Assembly (NCBI GenBank): GCA_029817715.1
Contig: JARUPY010000235.1
Span: 310,001 to 374,000, forward strand
From: Melastoma dodecandrum
Lineage: Eukaryota; Streptophyta; Magnoliopsida; Myrtales; Melastomataceae
Direction: 5' to 3'
Length of the DNA stretch: 64,000 bases
Shown: positions 33,500 through 45,475 of the stretch, piece by piece
Position numbering within the stretch: position 1 is the stretch's first letter
Layout: each line of letters opens with the position of its first letter
Program-made: the position numbers and the translations under genes
The notes under the pieces: generated by a model
Told to the model about the DNA's origin: nothing
Database searches by the model: none
The model's input: the letters and a program-made list of their open reading frames with translations, nothing else

Positions 33500-36430
33500 C
33501 GTCTGGGGAGTTCAATCAGATTCCGAAGGGCTGCTAACGTAAATCTAATATTTCATTATCATTTGAAGTCTCGCTAGAATTGATGAAAAAGTGTAGAGAA
33601 GAATGTAACAGACTGGGAAGACCAGAAAAAGATCACAAACTCATGCGGGGAACAACATATGGGGGACTGCAGAAGGACTTTGGGAGGAGAGATAAGCTCA
33701 ACGAAAGAAGCAAAGAGTGGGAGAATATCTCAGAGATTTTTCTCTTGGACCAAGTTTTTGGTTGAATTGGACAACCACCACAACTCCAGCTTATACTAAT
33801 CTTCAAGTCCTGACCGGCCAACAACTATCACCCTCAAATTATAAAAGTCAAATGACAATTACGAGGGGCAAAACCAGACTATAAAAAAAATAGAAAATAA
33901 AAATAACACAATACAGAAAAATGGCCACCATGCGTCTAAACCAATCCATTTTCTTAATTACATTGAACTAACCCAAAAAATGTTGCATATGTGGCCGCAG
34001 AAAGTACAGAGAGAGATCCTTAATGACTCTGTACCATTATTGTCATATGTACATCTAAGATATGTCCCTTAAAAGTGGGGTATGATATATAATTATGGAC
34101 TCGATGAAAAAGCAAAAGAAAAATATAAATAAACTAACACGTGATGTAAATTTATTGAAATGTTTCCTCAAAATATAAAAATTCTGGATAATGGCCTGTT
34201 AGACTAACAAATTTCAGAAATGCTAATTTTAAGCACTGGAACTGTCCTAAAAAAATTCAATAATTCTTAAAAATTAAGTGATTTGTTTAGTTAGAATTGG
34301 ATTAAGTAGTTGCCATGATTAGTATGGCATAGAATTGCTGACTTGTTAAAAATATATCATTTGGGTACTTTAACACAAACTTTATTTGAGTATAACTCAG
34401 AGCGACTGAAAGCATAAATACTGGAAGGAACCATAAATAATCGTCTTAAGAAAGAACAGTTCATCTTTGGCATGGTCCTGCTTTTTATATTAAAAAAAAA
34501 GAAATTAACAAACATCATAAGAAATTAAAAACGACATGCACAGAATACGGACCAAATCTTCCGAAGGGTTTGATTTAAAAAAAAATACTGGTTATCCTAA
34601 TATAGAAGAAACAATCAAAGAGAACTTTTATGCAGTGTATTACTAAAATGAATGGGGATTTAAAGCTTATTATTGTTTCAGAGTAAGTTCAAATAAATTT
34701 CTTTTACACAAGTTTACATAGAAAAATTTAACACCATGAAATCAAAAGAACTTAAAAACTATCCATTTCCAAAGAAACAATTGTTATAAAATTAATGGAA
34801 GTTAAAATAACGAGGATATCAATTAATAATTATAACAACTACAAAGACGAGATAAATGGTTCGCTACTTGCATTTAACCTTTTTCCATGACCTGATCTAC
34901 CAAATTATTCAAACAACACTGTAACTCTGGCTCGATGGTTTTTAATGAATATCCAAGAAAACACCTATTCTTTGGCATTGAATTGCTCGCTCACCAATAT
35001 GAGCAAGAAACAGCTAAACATGCAAAGTTAATTATGTTGTCACTATAAAGTGATCAATAAATAAATAAGCAGCCGTCCTGGCATGATAAGGAGCATCTCA
35101 TCTCCTAAAGACGTGCTTGGCTGTATCTATCACAATATTAAAGGGTAAATATGTGCCTAATATAAGAAGTGGAACAGCAGAGGCTTTGATCATTAGACGC
35201 GTGGTAGGTTTTCCTTTAAGATGATGCCTAGCTGCAATTGTGGACCACCTTCCAAACATAAAATGTCAAGTAAATCCACATTGATATGGTTGAAGAATGT
35301 GCCGGAGACTCCTAAAGATTTTCTGTTGAATTAATTCGAACAAAATAAATCCCAAAAGCTAATAAAATAGCAGGAACTAACTCAACTAGACATTCATTAC
35401 GAGAAATTTAAAGACGGTTGAAAGGATAAAAGTACTTGAGGCAGAGAAGGCACTAACTTGGGAGAAGAAGAAGAGACTCGGTGTCTGGTCTCTAAGGGAC
35501 TTGGGCTGTTTCCTTTCATATCATTTCCCCTCCCTTGATTTATCATTTCTTCCTTAATTCAGTTACACCCACTCCACTGCCTTTCCCCACCTACTCCTTC
35601 ATTGCAAAAACAAAAACAAAGAAATTTTATGCACACATCAAGAAAAGGTGGCCGCGGACATTAAAGGAAAGTGTTCTCCTTACAAAAGGGAACAGCATCG
35701 ACTTATTTGTTATTAAAATATTAGAAAAAGGTTGAGAATCCCAAATGTTGGAATGCATAGGATGAATAAAGTGAAACTAGTTTCCAAGAGCTCTCAAATG
35801 GAATTCCTCAACAGGAACACAAGTATACAACAATGGCCTAATAAAAGTTTCGCAGAGATGCAACTTATTGACCAAAATGATGGGCATCACAGCTAATCTA
35901 TGCATCTATTTCTTCCATACAAATAAAGAATGGCAAGCGAAATCTACGTCATCTTAAGAATATCCATAATGTGGGCAATCACAAGTCACAATCTCCAATC
36001 AGATGGTCACATATCTACCGCTTTCCTGCAGTCGTGGCTCAACCAGTTTCGTAACAAAATCTGAAAAATTCAAACGACTCCCGTAACATCTAACATCCTT
36101 TCAAGGCTGCCACAACTACAGCACTTAACTGATGGAAGGGAAGGGATCCAGTACCAATAAAGCACCACCTATCATCCTAAAAACACAATCCTAGTAGCAA
36201 CATCTACAAAGTACGGTCAAGACAATTGAATCCCAACGGAACACCTATCGGTCATAGAAATCACAATAAAATCCCAATAATTGAAACCGTTGAATAAGAG
36301 TCTTCCATCATTTCCCTTTCTTCAACCCCCGCAAGTAAAAATCACCACCGTAGGCACCTAGTACTGCTGCTAATACAACTAATCCTCAGCCATTCCGACC
36401 AAATCAATCCAACCACCGCCATTACCACCA
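33500..36430. other. Intergenic region upstream of the GUX-like gene
   Basis: AT-rich, with only short ORFs on either strand, none recognisable. The first few hundred bases should hold the promoter and 5' UTR of the minus-strand GUX-like gene. The far part (about 35750-36430) could be 3' UTR or intron of the minus-strand ORF at 36431-36667. No strong core-promoter motif could be assigned. Confidence 0.45.
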
Positions 36431-36667
36431 CTACTTCAATTCAGAATTTACTACTACTAATCCCCAGCGACAGTACCATCCCAGTCTCAAGGTAACTCGA
36501 TCGGAGGTGCTCCCATCAACACGGACGAAAGCAACAAGAACCACGGCAGCGCCGTACCCTACAACCAGGAAAAGGACAACGGGACGCGAGAACTCGGTCG
36601 GCCTTACTCGCTCGGCTTCGTTACAGACAGTGTAGCTCTTGTTTACTTCCGCCGTCTCTATCGGCAA
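36431..36667 (-). CDS. Putative small membrane protein or first exon of an unrecognised gene
   Basis: A 78-residue minus-strand ORF in a distinctly GC-richer island (about 36440-36780), as seen at plant gene starts. It begins MPIETAEVNKSYTVCNEAER, then has a polar-to-basic stretch. A hydrophobic segment VVLFLVVGYGAAVVLVAFV (about residues 30-48) looks like a single membrane span. The C-terminal 25 residues look less protein-like, so the true gene may splice out before the stop. I do not recognise the family. The downstream minus-strand sequence has no further clear exon. It could be a microprotein with a long 3' UTR or a 5' exon whose partner exons I missed. Confidence 0.4.
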   Translation of the reverse strand: MPIETAEVNKSYTVCNEAERVRPTEFSRPVVLFLVVGYGAAVVLVAFVRVDGSTSDRVTLRLGWYCRWGLVVVNSELK

Positions 36668-39600
36668 CCGAAGTGCGGAGGCGACGGGTGGAGGAAGGTT
36701 GGACGGCGTCGTAAGAAGAGAGAAGGAAGGAAGGAGTAAACAATGTGTGCAGGGGGGGTGGGGGGCGGGGTCAGCGTGCAGTTGGGACAGCTTTCAATGC
36801 GTCATTTTGTCCATTTCTTTTTCCCTTTCCTCGCTCGTCGACTTTTCCTTCTTCCCCACCTGTTGATTTGAATCAATCAACCAGAGGTAAAATTTCAATC
36901 CAAGCTTACATCCTTCAATTTGTGTATTATCTTTAGTAGTGTCGTATATACATTGAAACAAAACTTCTTGCGCCTTTTGTTATAATGATTATTTCTCATA
37001 ATTTTAGGTGTGTGATTTAGAGTAATTGGGAAAGGAACGAGTTGATGGTTGGCAGTCACGTTAATTTCTTGGCTGGTAAAATGATTTCATGTGACGTGTG
37101 TTGGTGTCCAATGCCTTTTGGTGCAATAATTCAGAAAGAAAGGAAATAAAATTAAAAATAAAATATGAAATAGTAGACGGGGGTTGATGCATGGAACCCG
37201 ATGATATTTCCGACCATCGGGATCGGTAAAGTTGGCGGTATGTGTGGAAGCATCCTGTACGGACTAATAATAATATAATATGAAAGCCAAAGGGATAATC
37301 ATGATTAAAGAAATCCACTCCCCCCACCCCCGCCCCCAATAATTATACTTAAATCCCCCCAATTCACCAACTTTATTCTTACTCTCGCCAACTTTATTTT
37401 ATTCTTAGGTGCGCTGTTTTATATTATTTTTAATACTTTTTTTGGCGTTCCTTTTTATGTAAATATATTTATGGGATTTTCAGGAAATGATCACATTGTG
37501 AGGTCGTGCAATAAGGCTAATCCCCGTAATATTAATATTATAACTTCAACGAAGGATCACACCTAATTTGTGCAACTGCTTTTAATTTATATATATTTTT
37601 ATATATATAGATAACAATCATTTATTTAAATGGATTTTCTTTTTAATTAATTTATAAACCCGCCGCTTTCTCCGTTTCGAGGCGACAAGTCGGAAGATAC
37701 CTCACGTCCCATAATTTAAGAATGACAAGTAATTGTCCACTGTCCACTAAACTAACTTCGGATATATGTTATTTTAATTTCGTACCCCTCTTAATCTGGC
37801 ATGATTTTCCTCCCCTAATTTATATGTAAAGGAAAAACATAAGCCAACCTTATTCCGACACAGACTATCTAGATGGCTCGAAAACTACCACAAAAAATAA
37901 TATATGAACTGGACTGGACGGAAGGTTAATTTCGATAAAGCCACCATCTTATTTGAAAAATCATCTATCATTTAAGGGCGAGTGATATTCGAACAGATCA
38001 CCGGGTTGAAACTTAATGCTTTTCTCATGGAGGTATCCCTTGGATACTATTCAATTTAATTTCACTTATTTTTCATCTCAATTTACCTTTCTATCATCGT
38101 TAGCAATAATCCTTTTATATTTGATTGGAGTTGATATAGGGGGATATTTTTATTGAGATGTTCCAATGAGATCATTTATAACTATATTTTTAATATCACA
38201 ATTTGAAATTTTAAGCGTATAATTTTAGTAATTACTTATATTATTAGTTAAAATTTTTATTACATAATCAATGTGAAATTATATTATTTAATAAAATGGG
38301 TTGAGATGTTGATTCCGTTTAATGATATTAATATATTTAATTTATGCGGAAATTAAATAAACAGACCGTGTCGGTGAGAATGTTAAGATACACAATCAAA
38401 TAAGATGCGCAAAATATGGAGCCGGAACAATTTAAATTATATGAAGATCGCACACAAGCTTATATATTTTAAAATAGAAACCACCACATTCCCCTCTTCC
38501 AGTTCCAGATACTCAAATGTCGCCAGCAAGGTATAAAACAGAAATGTTCATGCAAAGAAAACTATTTGGACCATAAATTTTAAATTAAGTTTTTTAATTG
38601 CTTTCCAAAAATTTTTTTTATCACTATGCTATGTTAGAATATACTTACACTAACAAAAAGGCATATTTTTGTGATAATAAAATTATATCAGTATCTTATT
38701 AAATAGCATAAATTTCCGGTCTTCCTTACTTCCGAACAAGGTACAAAGAGAAACGGCTGCTCAAATATATTACTTTGATAGTTTCCCCAAATCATCCGAT
38801 AAAAAATGAATACTATTAATGTTAATATTGTCCGAAGATATTATATTAGATAATATATTATCTAATTTTATAATATGGTAGGCCTTGAGCTTGTATAGGC
38901 GTAAGTTATTTGAGCCAAATCACGTAAATCATGAGCATACTTTGTTTTTTTCTATTAGTATTATCATCGACGTCGACACAACATCAAAAACAGAATTTCG
39001 CTGGAGATTATGATTTTAAACATAATTATATGGTTAGGGATATACGACAAACCTCACATTTTCTACCTGGCACGAACCAAACCATTTGAAATGTGATAAG
39101 GTGGAGACGTTTAACTTCTATTTAAAGGGGGCAATGGACCCTTTTGAATCAGGAGAAAGGTAGCACGATGTTTCAAATTTATTATTTACTAATGAAACAG
39201 CTACTTCATCTTAACACTAAAAGGCGTAATCTAGATAGTTGGTTAAATTAGGTGATGATAATTTCATAGGGGTGGGTGGTTATGCCCGAGTTGTGGTGGT
39301 GGCTTTGACTTAATCAACTCCTAACCCTCCCCCCAACCAATCTATTATCATTCGCTACCAAACTAATACACGACAGCTTATATGTGCAGTTTCCTTATCG
39401 GTCGCTAAACCTAATTTGGGGGCTAAACTTATCAGATAATTATTGAGGAGTCGCATTAATTATTGCATTGTTGCCCTACCTTACGTTTCCTCAACCACCA
39501 CCGTAAGTCTATACAAGTTTTTCTTTGTATAAAATATATTCGTGCAAACCTTTTCGAGTTGGGTGTCCTTCAAGAGGGCTGCCAAAATGTGTTTCATCAA

Positions 39601-41030
39601 TTCTACTCAACATTTTGAGGTATTGACCTGATTTCCCCCACGGTCATTGTCAATCAATTTTTTTTGAGGGAAGAAAATGAAAAATATTTGTAAGTCAACT
39701 TCATGATGGAACAAATTCTTCTTTCATAATTTTTGGGTATTAGGATACAGATAGGAAAAAATAGCAATAGTGGAAAACCGGTTCTTTTGAAAAGAAAAAC
39801 TATCTTGTCGAAATACATCATGAAGATTAGTAGCCAACATCAACATTAACCCAACTAAAGAAAGAATACATGTCAGTAGCCATTACATACGCGAATATTA
39901 ATGCCTTGACTTTCGAATTCCCGCACGCAGTTGGTCTGAATCTGGTCCGCTAACTGCAACAACTGATGTGTACAACGTTGTGATTGAGGGCCACAAATCA
40001 AACTCGATGAAGAGTCAGAATAACCTCATTTGATGACCGGAAAAGGAAAGCAATGTGATGACAACCTCGGGGGACTTGTATATTAGCATTCGGTTCCCCT
40101 GTTTGCATGATACTAAATAATATACATATTGATCTAATAATAGAACAATTAAGGTTTTCGAGGACGGATAATGATCGCGGACATTTCGATGCATAGAATT
40201 CAGAACAGTTGACAAAACAAGAACACGTGCCTGGGAAAAAAGATTATCAAATTGCATACATACATTAGTCGACCATTATCACCACCCCACCTTTCCCATT
40301 CAATCCAATTTTTAAAGGTGTTTGTCCCTCTCGTTGGTTTCCCTTATTCCTAACTTTCTATTATTAATCCATAAAGTAATATCTTCTTTAAGCCGGGGAT
40401 TATTCAATTTGAACAGGAGTCAGACCACAAAGTATTTACATGTAGGAAAAGCTATTCCGTATTTCTAAATCAATCCTCAAGCCCTATCTTTTGGCGATAA
40501 ATCAACATCAACCCATAAATCCATTGGGCAAGTTTTCGGGGGAAAACGTTACATATTTTAAGGCTGTTTTTTTAATAGAAAAAAATAACAAAACAAGTTT
40601 GGAAATTCATAAATTACCAAGGAAAAGCGAAACTGTGTTTAAGGTTTTGGAAACTTGACATTATAAACGCAAAATATTTATGCGAAAATATTATAAGAAA
40701 GTTTTGAGTTCACAAATATGATTTTTAAAAGTTTATTAAAATGAGTTTACGTTGAAACATGATTGAACTAAGAAGGGTTAAATTAATGCATTACAATTTA
40801 TAATATTTTTTATTTTATGTATGTGTAAAGAAGTGTCATTCTGTCATATTATAGATCCTACACAGATTTCCAGATTTGAATGGCTTTATGTGAGTTTGTT
40901 TCGGCTTATCAAACACCAGAATATATCATGGTTCAACAAGCAATGCATATGTTTACTTTCGAACGCTCCACCCAAATCATAGTGTAGTCACTAGATATAA
41001 GAACAGGGGAATACAGTAGTATAGTTGTAC
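36668..41030. other. AT-rich intergenic region
   Basis: No gene or transposon family could be recognised. Notable only for a G-run tract near 36750-36770, a C-run tract near 37320-37335, an AT-palindromic stretch near 38835-38875, and scattered short ORFs that look random. The first 200 bp may be the promoter and 5' UTR of the minus-strand ORF at 36.4-36.7 kb. Confidence 0.5.
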
Positions 41031-41109
41031 ACTTCTATCACAAATATGACTAACATTATGTACGGACGCACTGTGACTAACACGACCCGCACGGTCACAC
41101 CGTGTAACT

Positions 41110-41275
41110 CTGACTCGGCTATGCGCTGTGCTTGTGGCTTTCCATCCGACGGCTACCACTACACTTGGACAAAGACTCTTTCTTCGTGACTTTGCTTGCA
41201 CGCTCCCTCACATGGCTGGCTCCTGTGGCTTTGCCTCTTGGCGGCTATCACTCCACTTGAGTACAACCTATCGTC
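41110..41275. repeat. Imperfect tandem duplication
   Basis: TGTGGCTTTCCATCCGACGG followed by CTACCACTACACTTG near 41133 is repeated as TGTGGCTTTGCCTCTTGGCGG followed by CTATCACTCCACTTG near 41225. The two units are about 90 bp apart. No coding role is evident. Confidence 0.5.
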
Positions 41276-42585
41276 CTACAACTTCCCTTGCATACCTCCT
41301 CGTGTTACTAATACCAAATATAAGACAAAACCATAGTACAAATAGTCTACAATTTACAGAAGACTCTCTTTGGAAGAGATGATTGACTTGGTGTATGAAC
41401 ATGACACTCTCAAGTTTTTAGATCAGTGAAGACTCAAGTCATTCGTGCAATCTCTTAGTTAGAACGACAAGTTTGATGTATGCCTACACTCCTGAATTTA
41501 AGCTTGATTGTAGAGCAAAGCTTTTCAATCAATTACAACTGCTAGAAGACTATTTGCCACTGCTTCCACGATTTGATGTACAAGATAGCTTCCAAAAATA
41601 CATTGAACAATATCCATGAGTGAACAAATAACAATTAACAAAGTAAAGGAATTGGTCAAGGATGACGTATTTCCACATATGTTGAAATATGTTTTCAATA
41701 TAGTCAACACTTTTCATATATAGAATTGACCGATTGTCTCATGGGACATTCAAATATCTAGATTATTCTCGCTATAAAGGAGATATTTCAACATGATAAA
41801 ATTATGCCAATTTTCATACATTAAAAGGATCGCCATAGTTAAGAAAATATATCTCATGTTATCTTTACATACTAATAAGGAAGTGAACTTGAATAATAAG
41901 TTACTTCCTATGAGTGAACCTATTCTTAATATACAAATTAATTCAACAAGAATTGATAATGATTTATTGTAGAATAATCATCCGAAGTGCTCACATACAA
42001 AATGATCTCCAATAGGAAAATCGTCTTTGACATAATCTCTCCTCTGTAAGTGTTATATATACTCTAGCAAGAAGATTTATAGCTTATGTTACACAGAGAC
42101 TTACCTCTACAATAGAGATAATGGATTTATGAAATAGATCTGGTTTTTAGAACTCCATTTATGAAGGTTAAATCTCTCTTCGTATTGCTTAGATAATAGG
42201 AGCTGGTTTCTACACTTGGAGACATGTTTCTCTGTACACTTAAATAGCACATTAGTAATACTTACACTTTGACATCATCAAAACAAGATTATATCAGTTG
42301 TTTCACGTTTACCAAACATAAAATCTTTTATGAAAGAAATAAGAATTCTTAGTTCGAGAAGTTTCAAACTTATATCCGAATTCAACAACTTTTTTTTAAA
42401 TCCGTGATATGGAACTAATATTATCCTTTTTGTACATGGAAAATGGTGTAAACAATGTGACAAGCTTCTCGAGAAGGGAAATGACGTAAAAACTTAAGGA
42501 CCTTCAAATACATTAATCTACATGAGTTGAAATTGGGTGGGGCTCTCTAATCAAACCAGTTTAACCATGACCATCCGATACCTTG
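41276..42585. other. Intergenic, nothing recognised
   Basis: AT-rich; short ORFs only. It may contain strongly eroded retroelement sequence, but no motif is firm enough to call. Confidence 0.4.
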
Positions 42586-42812
42586 GGGGAGTGTGCTGGT
42601 GGATTGGGCAGCACAACCGCCACAAAGAAGTCTTAAGGAGGTATTTTGTTGGTAAGATTCTGAAGTGGCTTTGGGGGTAACCTCTGGTTGACGATTAGAT
42701 AGCGTTGAAAGTCAAACATAAAGTATGTCACGTTTTTACCATAAGTTCAGTTCGAGCTTTTACGTTAGTTGACATTGTCCACTAATTTTGTAGTTATATC
42801 AGAGCCAAATTG
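42586..42812 (+). repeat. Possible small LTR (TRIM-like) with adjoining priming sites
   Basis: A polypurine-like tract GGGGGAGTG precedes TGCTGGTGG (42594). About 200 bp later TATATCAGAGCCAAAT (42795-42810) resembles the tRNA-Met primer site TGGTATCAGAGCCA. A tract, short LTR and primer site in that order would fit a terminal-repeat element in miniature or a solo LTR junction. No second LTR was found. Confidence 0.25.
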
Positions 42813-43787
42813 AATGGTTCAGGCCTGGCTTGTTTCAAAAATGAAAGAATTAAAAGTAAAAGAAAAATGAAAAATACACCAAAACCCGCCCCTAGACAAA
42901 AGAAATGAGTGCAAGAAGTCCGGCTAACACCTAGATCAGGGAATTGTAGAAATAGCCAAAGAAGCCAATTCGATTCAACGTGAAGATTAGTACTGAAAAT
43001 CAGGTAAAAAGTATGTTTTGTTATTATCTACAAGTTCGACCTTTCTGCTGACTTGTGTCGCCACTTGGGATTAATGTGGTTGGATTGAAAGTCATGAAAC
43101 CACTATGTCATAGTGCCTCAATTTTCATTTGGATTGCTAAAGTATCATATTATGCATACGTGATTCATTTTACATTAAAGAGTCTTTGAAGTAGTGTCAT
43201 GTACCCCTTCAAAGGTATGCATCAATGTCTTTGGTGCTCTCCGACACTCTTTTCCTAATTTGACTTCAACCCTCCAACTCTAGACTAAGATTTAATGCTT
43301 GGCCAATTGAGATTATCTTGAGTATTTTCCTTACGTATGTTGCCTGAATAAGGTTCTAAATACGGACACGAGTATAAAACATGACACAACATTGCGATAC
43401 ATCTAAACATCAAAACAATTATCGAAATAATTTATAAAAGTTAATATAATTTCATATCAGTCAATAATTTATAGAAGCACTTTAATTTATGTATCATGTG
43501 TGCAGGATGTAGGAGAGTGTTCATTATTAGACTAAACTGAACCAAACCAAAATTTTTTATCTGATTTGATTTTTTCTTTGAAATGTTTTGGTGGAAACAA
43601 ACCCATCTAATAATATATTTCAGTTCGAGTGTGGATTTGAGCCATCCTAATTCAAACCAAATTGACTTTTTTTTGTATTTTCATATTAAATTGTATAAAA
43701 TACAAAAATAATAAGGTGATGTCTCGAAATTTACTCTAGTTTTCCGAACTTAAATCAATATTTTAAAACAAAGTTAATAAGGTTTTT
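42813..43787. other. Intergenic, nothing recognised
   Basis: AT-rich, no coding sequence or repeat identified. Confidence 0.4.
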
Positions 43788-44324
43788 TGATGCGCACCAC
43801 AACCAGATCGATGAAGTTACAATCAAGTAAGAAATTGTGGCATATAATGTGTTGGAGTGGATTAGACCAAGTAATGCTTCATTTTCACAAGTTTGAAGCA
43901 TTTTGGAGAATTAAAGGCCCCCTACTTAGCATGAATTTGAATAATGAATTTGAACTCTTGAGGACTTAAATGTAGCATTTATGAAGTTAGACTTAAATGG
44001 AGCATGCAGGAAGTTAGTTGAGTAGTTGTAGTAGAGCATTGAATAAGGGTTTAGTTGGGAGTGCATTTAGTGCCTTTCATCTAAACTTCCTTTGATCTAT
44101 TTTTAAGTGTTCTATGCAATGGAGAGGAATAAACATTTTGAGAATTTTGAAATTAAGATTGTTCTATCTATTATCTGTATCACTTAGCCTATAATCTAAG
44201 TGTGGTGAGTTGAGAGTGTCGCAACCTTCATTAACAGTGGTGCCGTCACTGTATCCGGGTTCGAGGTTGATCTATCCAGTCCTTGTTCGGGTTCTTTTCT
44301 AATTTGTTGGGTGTTTCTGTATCA
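43788..44324 (+). repeat. 5' LTR of the CRM-like element
   Basis: 537 bp, TGATGCGC to TGTATCA. It matches 48461-48974 with many scattered differences and some indels, clearly older than the copia pair at 0.8-9.2 kb. Confidence 0.8.
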
Positions 44325-44326
44325 TT

Positions 44327-44338
44327 TGGTATGAGAGC
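44327..44338 (+). other. Primer binding site, tRNA-Met type
   Basis: TGGTATGAGAGC, one base from the usual TGGTATCAGAGC, starts two bases after the LTR end. Confidence 0.8.
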
Positions 44339-44343
44339 TAGTT

Positions 44344-45475
44344 ATGGATGGAAGAGTTCCACGCGGCCTTTCTCTTAAAGAAGCACACGCTATTCATTTG
44401 GAGCTCGAAGTAACAGATCTAACGCGCCAACTACGACAGCTTCTCAAGGAACGTGGTTCATCGGAATGTCATTCACATTCATCCTCTGTTCAAGCGGACG
44501 AGGAAAACTCATTCGTGGAGATGTGCAACGAAGAGGAGGCTCAACAGGGGGTCCATCGAAGACGTCAGCCTACTCGTTCTTCTGGAATAAGAGTTGATAT
44601 TCCGGAGTTCGAAGGGAGGATAGATCCAAAAAAATTTTTTGATTGGTTCCACACAATCGAGAGGGTGTTCGAGTATGAAGACATCCCTGAGGACAAACAT
44701 GTTAAGATGGCAGCGCTTCGTCTCCGCAAGCACACAAGCCTGTGGTAGGAGAATCTCAATCACCAAAAGCAGCGTGAGGGTAAGGAGAAAATACGTTCAT
44801 GGGAAAAGATGAAGTGAGGCTTGAAGAAGCGATTCTTGCCAGAACGTTATTATCAGGAGCTTTCCTTCAAGTTAAATTCGTTGCAACAATCGACATCAGT
44901 TTCAGATTACACTCGCTAGTTCGAACAACTCGTGTTACAATGTGACATATCCGAGCCATAGGAACAGACCATTGCAAGATACATTAAGGGTCTCAAATCA
45001 CAAATAGCAGATGCAGTGGAGTTACAACCTTATTGGTACTTTGGGGATGTGTGCAACCTTGCTCAAAAGGTTGAGAAGCAGCAAGTGAAACGAGCATCAT
45101 TACAGCCAGCTACAAAGGCATTTCCTCCTAGCAAAGGCGGTACATTATCTCGATCTAATCCATTGGCGACTAATAAGGAGAAAAGAAAAGAAAAATTTCG
45201 ACCACCCCAGGAAGCTGGCAGGAGCTGAAAATGCTTCAAATGCCAAGGTTATGGACATATTGCGGCTGACTGTCCAACACGAAGGACGATCACCATCAAG
45301 GAGCTGTCCGAAGACCATGATGATGAAGGAGCTCGAGAGGACGGACCCATGTGGGATGCTGAAGAATAATATGTCGAGGAGCCGGATGAGGGAGAATTGT
45401 TCATAGTTCGCAAGGCTCCGAATGCAAAGGTCGTACCGAAGGAAGCTGACCAGAGCGAGCACATCTTCTAAAACC
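44344..45475 (+). pseudogene. Gypsy gag remnant with zinc knuckle
   Basis: The frame opens with MDGRVPRGLSLKEAHA 19 bp after the LTR. It shows the gypsy capsid (IRVDIPEFEGRIDPKKFFDW, then HVKMAALRLRKHTSLW). It is interrupted by stops at 44746, 44815, 44917, 44959 and 45226, all in the same reading frame. After them comes a CCHC knuckle CFKCQGYGHIAADC at about 45232. Most stops look like single transitions, for example TGG to TAG at 44746 where the family has Trp-Trp. The frame itself is well kept, so decay has been mainly by point mutation. Confidence 0.8.

Noticed and set aside
33580..33824. ORFs on both strands just upstream of the GUX-like gene
   Set aside because: Low-complexity, purine-rich sequence (GAGA/AAGA); more likely 5' UTR or promoter.
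38820..38880. AT palindrome considered as a MITE
   Set aside because: Too short and low in complexity, with no target duplication.
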